DNA of 19,953 nucleotides. Origin: Chitinispirillales bacterium (GTDB taxonomy: Bacteria > Fibrobacterota > Chitinivibrionia > Chitinivibrionales > Chitinivibrionaceae). Positions 7,811-13,881 of the stretch are shown piece after piece. The stretch is taken from assembly GCA_031254455.1 (NCBI GenBank), contig JAIRUI010000084.1, positions 1 to 19,953 of the forward strand. Direction: 5' to 3'. Made by a program: the position numbers and the translations under genes. The notes below the pieces were generated by a model. It saw only the letters and a list, made by a program, of their open reading frames with translations. It made no database searches and was not told the DNA's origin. Every line of letters starts with the position of its first letter. The stretch's first letter is position 1.

Positions 7811-7997
7811 TTAAAACTCACCTTGTATTCCAAACTGCCATCCGCCGCCTTTTCTTTTAAGATATATTGGCGAGTTTTCTTTTTCTCTCTAAATTTTTCC
7901 GCGACTTCTTCTAATCGACTTTTTTGTTCCGGCAGAGGATTTATATCTACGTTTTTGGAATTTTGTTAAGGCGCTTTTTCCATTCTTCATCGCTCAT
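7807..7997 (-). pseudogene. Frameshifted small gene downstream of the DHH phosphoesterase
   Basis: An ATG at 7997-7995, with ribosome site TAAGGAT overlapping the upstream stop, starts MSDEEWKKRLNKIPK and then meets a stop almost at once. Stepping back one base in the run of five A at that point opens a frame of 48 residues, starting NVDINPLPEQKS and ending YKVSFN, that fills the rest of the gap. The joined product would be about 63 residues, charged and helical. It is only 12 bases behind the 8010-8924 gene, so both form an operon. A real single-base lesion, an assembly error in the A run, or a programmed -1 slip are all possible. The original function is unknown. Confidence 0.6.
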
Positions 7998-8009
7998 TTT
8001 AAATCCTTA

Positions 8010-8924
8010 TTAACCGTCGGCGTTGATTTTTTCTATCAGTTCTTTAATCACCCTGTCGGCGTCTTCGTACGGAACTTGACATGTTCCGACCTGCCGATGC
8101 CCGCCGCCGCCATATTTAAGAAGCAGTGCGCCTACGTCGGTTTTTGACGTCCGGTTTACGACCGAATGTCCTACCGCGATAGGGGCGTTGAGTTTTCCGC
8201 GTCCGTCAACTATCCAAAGTGAAATGTTTTGTTCGGGATAAAGCGAATAAATATAAAAGCGGTTGCCCGTATAAATATCTTCTACTCCGCGTAAATCCGT
8301 AACGATAGCGTTTTTGTAAATTTTAGTATGTTTTTCAAGCATTTTGCGAAACAATTCTGTTTGTTCTTTATATAATTCCACTCTTTCCTTAACGTCCGGA
8401 TTTGCAAGAATTTCATCAATAGTTTGCGTTCTGCACACTTCCATTAAAATTTCCATAAGTTCATAATTAGATATTCTGAAATTTCTGAATCTTCCGAGTC
8501 CTGTACGCGGATCCATCAAAAATCCGAGTAAAATCCAGTCCTTCGGATTAAGAATTTCGTCGGCGGTAAGTTTTCCCGCATCTACTTTATCGACCCATTT
8601 TACCATTTCTTTGAAATGCGGTAATTTTTTTTCCGCACCGTAGTATTCGTAAATGACTCTTGCGGCGCTGTCGGTAACACGGCTTTCGCCTTCAAACTTC
8701 ATATTTTTTCCAAGCCGTTCGGTTTCGCTTGAATGGTGGTCAAACCATAATTTACATCCCGGAACATACGGAACATTCGCTAAAATATCGTTGTCGGTAA
8801 TATTCACAACGCCGTCTTGTAAATCTTTGGGATGAACAAATTTCCATTCGTCGATTAAACCGAGTTCTTTGAGCAACGCTCCGCATGCCAAACCGTCAAA
8901 ATCCGATCTTGTAACTAATCTCAT
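8010..8924 (-). CDS. DHH/DHHA1 family phosphoesterase
   Basis: A 304-residue cytoplasmic metal-dependent phosphoesterase. The DHH domain has RSDFDG (6-11) and DHH (62-64). The DHHA1 substrate-binding domain ends with GGGGHRQVG starting at 272. Relatives hydrolyse short RNA (nanoRNase), pApA/cyclic dinucleotides or polyphosphate, and proteins of this subtype are often labelled exopolyphosphatase; the substrate cannot be read from sequence. The ATG has ribosome site AAGGAT, and a near-consensus promoter lies just upstream. The frameshifted small gene follows in the same operon. Confidence 0.88.
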   Translation of the reverse strand: MRLVTRSDFDGLACGALLKELGLIDEWKFVHPKDLQDGVVNITDNDILANVPYVPGCKLWFDHHSSETERLGKNMKFEGESRVTDSAARVIYEYYGAEKKLPHFKEMVKWVDKVDAGKLTADEILNPKDWILLGFLMDPRTGLGRFRNFRISNYELMEILMEVCRTQTIDEILANPDVKERVELYKEQTELFRKMLEKHTKIYKNAIVTDLRGVEDIYTGNRFYIYSLYPEQNISLWIVDGRGKLNAPIAVGHSVVNRTSKTDVGALLLKYGGGGHRQVGTCQVPYEDADRVIKELIEKINADG

Positions 8925-8941
8925 AAAACAATCCTTTTTTG

Positions 8942-8970
8942 AATATTCTTAATATAGGAGAAATTGTCAA
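8942..8970 (-). promoter_or_regulatory. Strong sigma70-type promoter for the DHH operon
   Basis: On the minus strand a perfect TTGACA (8970-8965) is followed after 17 bases by AATATT (8947-8942), about 18 bases before the ATG. This leaves a very short leader containing the AAGGAT ribosome site. Confidence 0.7.
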
Positions 8971-9076
8971 CCGCTTCCAAAAAATATATTTTCTCAATAC
9001 ATAAAAAGTTGTTTTTTGTTAATTTATGTAATATTTTGTCTTTGAATAAAATATTTTCTCGTTGAAACGGAGAGAA

Positions 9077-10039
9077 ATGTATAGAAAAATCATAATATCC
9101 GTAATTCGGATTATATTCTTAGTTTGCCCGATTTTATGGCTCGTATTTATTGTCGATTACAGATCGGTTGCGGATCTTCTGAAATCGTTGAATTTATATA
9201 TAGTTTTGTTTTTATTGACGCTTACTTTTGTTCGTTTTGTACTCACGTCGCTTCGATTTTGGTTTCTTATATCGCCGTTTTCCAACAATATAAAGGCTGT
9301 TGATTTTATCCTTTTGGATTGGAAAGCGCGTTATTATTCCATAATTATGCCGTCAAGCGCCGGGCAGGATATTTCTCGCGCCGTTTTATTGAAAAAACAT
9401 CTTTGCGTCGGAGAAATTCTTGCGATTTCGGTGTTTTTTAGAATGACGGGAATAATAACGCTTGTTTTGCTTTCGATTTTCGGATTTTTTAGATTATATT
9501 TTGAGCAAGACGTTTCGGGGGCGATGTTATTCGCAGCGATTGTGTTTTTCGCGGTATGTACGATATCGTTTGTTTTTTTTTCCGAAAAAGCGACAAAAAA
9601 AATATTATCGCTGCTGCCTTCAAAAACTCCGAAAAAACTTGTCGAATTTCTTGTAGGCGCTTCACAGGCGATTCTGTTATATAAAAAACACGCTAAACTC
9701 GTAATATTTAATTTGATTTTCTCGCTTATTTTACACCTTTTGTACATCCTGTTTGTCGTGATTTTAATTTATTCTATCAGCGGTGAATTTAAAACGCTGG
9801 AAATCCTGACTTTTATTCCGTTGATAGAAATTTTTTCGGCGGCCGTACCGTTTGCGCCGAACGGAGCCGGAATACGCGAGGGGTTGCTTATATTGTTTTT
9901 TAACGTAATAAACCAAACGAAAGAACAGGCGTTTTCGTACATTACCTTTAACACGATAACTTATTTGATTCTTTTTTTGGGGTTTTTTGTCATAGTTTTC
10001 GAAAAAATAAATAAAAAGTTCAAGTCAAAACTTACTTAG
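9077..10039 (+). CDS. YbhN/AglD-type flippase-like integral membrane protein
   Basis: A 320-residue polytopic membrane protein of the lysylphosphatidylglycerol synthase transmembrane (UPF0104/YbhN) family. About seven to eight hydrophobic segments are spread over the whole length. The two family signatures are seen: PSSAGQDISRAVLLKK in the first third (the PGRxGE..R element) and PFAPNGAGIREGLL in the last third (the PGGxGxRE element). Members are thought to move lipids or lipid-linked sugars across the inner membrane; the substrate is unknown here. The ATG at 9077 is chosen because GGAG lies 4 bases before it. An in-frame TTG at 9062 has no ribosome site. The MazF remnant begins immediately after its stop codon. 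Confidence 0.85.
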   Translation: MYRKIIISVIRIIFLVCPILWLVFIVDYRSVADLLKSLNLYIVLFLLTLTFVRFVLTSLRFWFLISPFSNNIKAVDFILLDWKARYYSIIMPSSAGQDISRAVLLKKHLCVGEILAISVFFRMTGIITLVLLSIFGFFRLYFEQDVSGAMLFAAIVFFAVCTISFVFFSEKATKKILSLLPSKTPKKLVEFLVGASQAILLYKKHAKLVIFNLIFSLILHLLYILFVVILIYSISGEFKTLEILTFIPLIEIFSAAVPFAPNGAGIREGLLILFFNVINQTKEQAFSYITFNTITYLILFLGFFVIVFEKINKKFKSKLT

Positions 10040-10156
10040 TCAAGGATTGTTTGGGGAGATGGACTTTCCACTCAAATTTCTGTTGATATTGACGAAGGAG
10101 TTAAGCGTTTTTCGTCAATACATTGTGATGAGTTAGTGAGTATTTCTAAAAATATT
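10040..10156 (+). pseudogene. Headless MazF/PemK toxin remnant
   Basis: Directly after the stop at 10037-10039, in the same frame, the plus strand reads VWGDGLSTQISVDIDEGVK followed by RFSSIHCDELVSISKNIL. This matches the C-terminal half of MazF/PemK endoribonuclease toxins, where a (L)xTQVxV strand, an 'EGLK..S.' turn and a 'CDxLVSLPK' strand-helix are conserved. The N-terminal half and any start codon are missing because the flippase gene occupies that position, and no antitoxin gene is present. It cannot be functional. The reading frame runs into the end of queG on the other strand, marking a rearrangement junction. Confidence 0.65.
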
Positions 10157-10912
10157 TTAAATTTGAAACGCGGCGTTTTTCGGACAGACTTCCTGACAAA
10201 TATCGCAGCCCTGAACATAACCGAAACAATCAAAATTCTCATCGACTTTATAATTATTTTGATAGGAAATGCACTTATTGCAATCTAACGTGTAGTTTTC
10301 GACAAGTGCGCCTGTCGGACAGGATTTTATACACTTATTGCAATTTCCGCACGAATTTTCTTGCGAATTTTTATGACTTTCTTCAATTTCAAGTTCCTTA
10401 TCAATAAGTAAAACCGCAATGTTACAAAACGAGCCTATTTTGTTTGAAATAAAAAGCGTGTTTTTGCCTACAAACCCGAGTTTTGCTTTTTGCGCCCAAT
10501 ATTTTTCAAGAATCGGAGCGGAATCGACGCAAATCCTCGAATTTGTGTCCGGTAGAATTTCGTTTATTTTTTGCGATAAGATTCTTAATTTCTTACGCAT
10601 AGAAACGTGATAATCCTCCTGCAAAAGGTAACGTGCGACTTTGTTTTTTTGCGGAGTTACCAGAAAATTGTGGCTTTGTAAAACGACGATAACGCTTTTT
10701 GCGTTTTCCAAAAGCAGTTTCGGATTAAAACGAATATCGACGTTTTTTTTAATCCATTCCATTTTCGAGTTAAAGCCGTTTTCAAGCCAATTTTCAAAAA
10801 ATCGCCGGTATTCGCTTTCAACTTCGCAGACTTTCGCAAATCCGCAGTCGTCAAATCCTATTTCTGCGGAAAGACTGCGGATCTTTTCTTTAATCTGAGT
10901 CGAATTTTGCAA
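10157..10912 (-). CDS. queG: Epoxyqueuosine reductase QueG, C-terminally shortened
   Basis: Reduces epoxyqueuosine to queuosine in tRNA, using cobalamin and two 4Fe-4S clusters. The N-terminal cobalamin-binding region includes the catalytic-type Asp130 in CVDSAPILEKYWA, followed by GFVGKNT. The cluster motifs are C188-x2-C191-x2-C194-x3-C198-P and C214 with C236-x2-C239-x3-C243-P. The protein ends 8 residues after the last Cys, whereas most QueG proteins continue for about 55 or more residues. The missing tail coincides with the MazF remnant. The core is complete, so activity is uncertain rather than excluded. The start is the in-frame TTG at 10912-10910, without a ribosome site; the frame stays open upstream past a strong AAAAGGAG at 10981-10988, but no usable start codon follows it. 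Confidence 0.85.
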   Translation of the reverse strand: MQNSTQIKEKIRSLSAEIGFDDCGFAKVCEVESEYRRFFENWLENGFNSKMEWIKKNVDIRFNPKLLLENAKSVIVVLQSHNFLVTPQKNKVARYLLQEDYHVSMRKKLRILSQKINEILPDTNSRICVDSAPILEKYWAQKAKLGFVGKNTLFISNKIGSFCNIAVLLIDKELEIEESHKNSQENSCGNCNKCIKSCPTGALVENYTLDCNKCISYQNNYKVDENFDCFGYVQGCDICQEVCPKNAAFQI

Positions 10913-11142
10913 AAGATTATGGCGGGTATTTTTTGCAAACGCCGTATCGGTATAAATTTTATCGGATAACGTTAATTTCGCTCCTTTTACTTGAAAATAA
11001 TTACCGTATAAAATAATATATACTAGAACTTAATGTTTATATCCATTAGACAGTATAAAATCTGAATTTAAGTTTTTAATTAAAGTTGCCAAATAAACGG
11101 GAAATATTTGTATTGCCGATGAAATAAATATTATTTTACCAA

Positions 11143-11293
11143 TACCACAAAAACGGCTTGTGAAATACCTGTTAAATTGTATTTCAACAAACCTTAGTTT
11201 ATTTGCTATTAGCAACAAATCAATCCTTTTGGGTTGTTCTGCTTTGTTGCTCATTAGCATATAGTTAATAGGTACATGGTCGTTTTTGTGGTA
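11143..11293. repeat. 150-bp nested imperfect palindrome
   Basis: The outer arms TACCACAAAAACG (11143-11155) and CGTTTTTGTGGTA (11281-11293) are exact 13-bp inverted repeats. Inside, ACCTGTTAA pairs with TTAATAGGT (one G-T), and AGCAACAAA (11211-11219) pairs with TTTGTTGCT (11243-11251). At the tip CAATCC (11221-11226) pairs with GGGTTG (11231-11236) around TTTT. The left arm has an additional small hairpin that the right arm lacks. The element could be a MITE-like or palindromic repeat, an integron attC-like site, or a structured RNA; no transposase or integrase is nearby. The rest of the 10913-11431 spacer is AT-rich and holds no supported gene; TATAAC at 11402-11407 is a possible -10 for the downstream gene. 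Confidence 0.55.
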
Positions 11294-11431
11294 AATTATG
11301 ATTATAGGCAGAGCAGCCTTTTCAGATATTTACCGCTGTCAAGTTCTTTTCTTCCTTTATTCATAAGATTTTAGATTCGGTAACAAGCATAGCGTTTTTT
11401 GTATAACTTTTTGATTCTTAAGGGTAATGTT

Positions 11432-11776
11432 ATGAAAAAGGTGTTTTTGATTTTATTGGCGTTGTTCGCTTCTTCAATTATAGGCGATGTAGTTAAACCG
11501 CAAGCGCAAATATATCCGGCGGATAAATACAGAGAGAATGACGGCGTAAAATTGTGTTTAGTTGCAGAATACGGACTTTATGGCGACGCTTCACCGTACG
11601 GGCGGCGGCGTGCAAGCAAAAAAGCGCAAAAACTAAACAAGAAAAATCCAAATCATTATTACTTTGTTGATGATGTAGATTCAGTCGCCGTATCGTATTT
11701 CAATACTGATTTTGACAGAATTGTTCATCGTATGGACTATATTTGCAAAGTTAGAGAATATAAAAAGTGTGAATAG
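11432..11776 (+). CDS. Small secreted protein, 114 aa, unknown function
   Basis: The ATG at 11432 is chosen because AAGGG lies 7 bases upstream; the longer frame from a TTG at 11399 lacks a ribosome site. Residues 1-20 (MKKVFLILLALFASSIIGDV) form a clear export signal. The mature part is basic in the middle (YGRRRASKKAQKLNKKNP) and ends with two Cys (CKVREYKKC), which could form a disulfide in the periplasm. It is the first gene of a co-directional run, 15 bases before the next gene. No family is recognised. Confidence 0.65.
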   Translation: MKKVFLILLALFASSIIGDVVKPQAQIYPADKYRENDGVKLCLVAEYGLYGDASPYGRRRASKKAQKLNKKNPNHYYFVDDVDSVAVSYFNTDFDRIVHRMDYICKVREYKKCE

Positions 11777-11791
11777 CAGGGAGATGAAATA

Positions 11792-12550
11792 ATGGAAGCG
11801 ACAAAACAGCAAATTTGGGAAATAATGGACGAAATTACCGAAGTGGTAAAAAAGCCGCTTCAGTATAAAAATCCATATCCATGTTATTACTTGAAAAAAG
11901 AATCAAACGAACAACTACTTGAACAAAAAATGCAAGAATTTGACAAATCAACAAAAGGACAATTAGCATTAGGGTTTAAAACAGCCCAAACATTAAGTAG
12001 CCTTTATAATGAAATAAATGCTATTCATGCGATTTACTCAAAAATATATTACGATAACGACGACGACATAAAAAACATAATGGACGAAAATGATATGATT
12101 GAAGCGGTTTTGTGTGACTATGGCTTGTATAATTACGATAAAGACGATTTGGAGTTATTTAAAGAATACGATGAAGAAAAAAGAAATAAAATGTTGAGTA
12201 TCAGAAATGAAATTCAACAGTATGCAAAGGAATATAAAAAACGAAGTGATAAATTGTTGAGATTAAACGGTAAATTATTAGAAGCGTTACAGATTGCAAA
12301 TGTCCCTGAATATACAGGAAAGGATGTTTTGAATATGGGGCTTGAAATTGGAAAAGAGTACGAGGTTTTTAGTAGAAATAATGGTTGGGAAGTAGCGGTA
12401 TTGATAAAAATTACAAAGAAAAATTTGGTTTTTGAAAGGGCTATTTCCGGTATGCAACGATTGTTAAAAATTAAAGATGCCGGGTATATGATTAGATTTA
12501 CCGGAAATGAAAAAAAACATATTTCTTATGCCAAAGAATTTATGTGGTAA
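11792..12550 (+). CDS. Hypothetical protein, 252 aa, mostly helical
   Basis: The ATG start is preceded by GGGAGA in a suitable position, 15 bases after the previous stop. The protein is charged and largely predicted helical, with a coiled-coil-like stretch at about residues 130-175 (EEKRNKMLSIRNEIQQYAKE and onward). A more beta-rich C-terminal part from about residue 195 contains GWEVAVLIKITKKNLVFERA. There is no signal peptide or membrane segment, so it is probably cytoplasmic. Codon use is AT-rich like its operon neighbours. Function unknown; its place between a secreted protein and an HrgA-like gene gives no firm clue. Confidence 0.65.
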   Translation: MEATKQQIWEIMDEITEVVKKPLQYKNPYPCYYLKKESNEQLLEQKMQEFDKSTKGQLALGFKTAQTLSSLYNEINAIHAIYSKIYYDNDDDIKNIMDENDMIEAVLCDYGLYNYDKDDLELFKEYDEEKRNKMLSIRNEIQQYAKEYKKRSDKLLRLNGKLLEALQIANVPEYTGKDVLNMGLEIGKEYEVFSRNNGWEVAVLIKITKKNLVFERAISGMQRLLKIKDAGYMIRFTGNEKKHISYAKEFMW

Positions 12551-12572
12551 TTTTAGGAAAAGAAGGAAGAAA

Positions 12573-12674
12573 ATGAAAAAGACTTTGTTGATTGTGTTAG
12601 CGGTATTTACCGCTTGTATGCTTTTTTGTTGCAGTAATGGCGAAACTTACACTTTTCGCTGTTTTTTTGCTTGA
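12573..12674 (+). CDS. Tiny lipoprotein, 33 aa, possibly a truncated gene
   Basis: A very good ribosome site (AAGGAAG) precedes the ATG at 12573. The product MKKTLLIVLAVFTACMLFCC continues SNGETYTFRCFFA and stops. Residues 1-20 look like a lipoprotein signal, with the lipobox LFCC or FTAC. After cleavage only about a dozen residues remain, so it is either a small peptide lipoprotein of the lysis/entericidin size class or the 5' remnant of a longer lipoprotein gene. It lies 22 bases after the preceding gene. The stretch 12675-12717 has a small hairpin (12687-12702) without a T run. Confidence 0.5.
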   Translation: MKKTLLIVLAVFTACMLFCCSNGETYTFRCFFA

Positions 12675-12717
12675 AATTTTAATTTTGCCGTAAAGAAACG
12701 GCGGGAAAGCGGTTGTT

Positions 12718-13737
12718 GTGTCTTTTAGGGAAATGAAAATTGCGGCTTTGAGGAGTATGGAAGATTTTGATGTTCCGGCGACAGCTAATCAAATCGGTAA
12801 ACACTCTATAGAAAAAGGATATTATTCCGGCGAAACAGGAAGAGAAAAAAGCTTTAGTTGGCCTTTTATTTTAGCTTGTCTTAACGGAGATGCGAGAGTA
12901 AAAAGAATAAAAAACGAAAGAAAAAACGAAAGAGGAATATATGCTTACTATTTAGCAAGTAAAGAGGCGAAAATAAAATTTCCCGGTGAAGAAATTACGG
13001 GAAATGAAACAGACGACGGCAATGTTACAAGCAAAAAAGAAACACCGTATCTCGAAGAAGATCTGCATAAACTTTTTGTATCATATCTGAAAAACGAGGG
13101 GGTTTATGCTAAAACTATTAATCACAAACAGGCAAAACACGTTGAACCGAATCAAAATTGGACGCACCCCGATATTGTCGGAGTAAAATTTTTGAATTTA
13201 ACCTTAGCGGCGTCGGCGCGCAATTTTCTGAACGCCGTAAATAAAATGGATACGTTCAATATTTACTCCTACGAATTAAAAAGAGAAATACAATCCGATA
13301 GAGAACTTAAAGAATATTATTTTCAGGCGGTTGCAAATTCGACTTGGGCGAATTACGGCTATCTTGTCGCATTTGATATTAATGACAATTTGTTGGATGA
13401 ACTAAAACGACTTAACAAATTGTTGGGAATAGGTTTTATTGAATTATCTGCAAATCCGTTTGAAAGCAAAATCGTTTGTTTGGCGCAATATAAAAATCTT
13501 GATTTCGATACAATAAGTAAATTGTGCAAACAAAATGAAAAAGATTTTGTCCCGTTTATCGATAACGTAAAAAATATTGTGAGCGCAGACGAAAAGTATC
13601 ATGATTCGACGTTGCGCAATTTTGAATATGAAATCTGTGACAAGTATTTTAAGGCGAACGATTACGAAAATATTGAGAAGTATTGCCTTGAAAAACACAT
13701 TCCTATAGACGACACGGAAGAAGGAGTAAGAATTTAA
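12718..13737 (+). CDS. HrgA-like protein with N-terminal HARE-HTH domain
   Basis: A 339-residue protein. Residues 1-85 look like a HARE-HTH winged-helix domain (FREMKIAALRSMEDFDVPAT, then IGKHSIEKGYYSG, then RIKNERKNERGIYAYYLA). The C-terminal part (about 105-325) matches, from memory, HrgA proteins of Helicobacter and relatives: EEDLHKLFVSYLKN, HPDIVGVKFL, YSYELKREI, YFQAVANSTWANYGYLVAF and ISKLCKQN. The D-x(n)-E/K arrangement around HPDIVG and YELKREI recalls PD-(D/E)xK nuclease folds; this is an inference. HrgA is described at restriction-modification loci but its activity is not settled. The start is GTG at 12718; an ATG at 12733 has AGGG too close to it, and the GTG keeps the full FRE.. 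helix. No methylase or restriction enzyme is seen nearby. Confidence 0.7.
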   Translation: MSFREMKIAALRSMEDFDVPATANQIGKHSIEKGYYSGETGREKSFSWPFILACLNGDARVKRIKNERKNERGIYAYYLASKEAKIKFPGEEITGNETDDGNVTSKKETPYLEEDLHKLFVSYLKNEGVYAKTINHKQAKHVEPNQNWTHPDIVGVKFLNLTLAASARNFLNAVNKMDTFNIYSYELKREIQSDRELKEYYFQAVANSTWANYGYLVAFDINDNLLDELKRLNKLLGIGFIELSANPFESKIVCLAQYKNLDFDTISKLCKQNEKDFVPFIDNVKNIVSADEKYHDSTLRNFEYEICDKYFKANDYENIEKYCLEKHIPIDDTEEGVRI

Positions 13738-13784
13738 CCATATTTGCGACAGAAACAGGATTACCGCATATAAGCCGTTAAAAA

Positions 13785-13816
13785 GCGAGATTTTTATCGT
13801 ATTTCGCCGTTTTTTC
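13785..13816 (+). terminator. Probable terminator after the HrgA-like gene
   Basis: GCGAGAT (13785-13791) pairs with ATTTCGC (13801-13807; one G-T pair) in a 7-bp stem with a 9-base loop. A CG and a run of six T follow. It separates the HrgA group from the UDP-glucose dehydrogenase gene. No clear -35/-10 pair was found in 13817-13870. Confidence 0.5.
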
Positions 13817-13881
13817 TCTTACGAAACAAAACAATCTATGCAAAATATTATTTTATTGTGAAATTAATAGGAGAATAAAAA

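Noticed and set aside
9062..9076. TTG at 9062 as start of the flippase-like protein
   Set aside because: There is no ribosome site before it, while GGAG is placed correctly before the ATG at 9077.
9334..9747. Minus-strand open frame of 137 codons inside the flippase-like gene
   Set aside because: The plus-strand frame carries both YbhN family signatures and membrane segments; the minus frame has neither motif nor ribosome site.
11030..11260. Open frame of 76 codons on the minus strand
   Set aside because: It has no ribosome site and most of its first half lies inside the 150-bp palindrome, so its frame is a by-product of that repeat.
11143..11293. Firm call of an integron attC site
   Set aside because: The outer arms lack the RYYYAAC/GTTRRRY boxes at their ends and no integron integrase is visible, so it stays an alternative only.
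12687..12702. Hairpin GCCGT/ACGGC as a terminator before the HrgA-like gene
   Set aside because: No T run follows on either strand, so it is not an intrinsic terminator.
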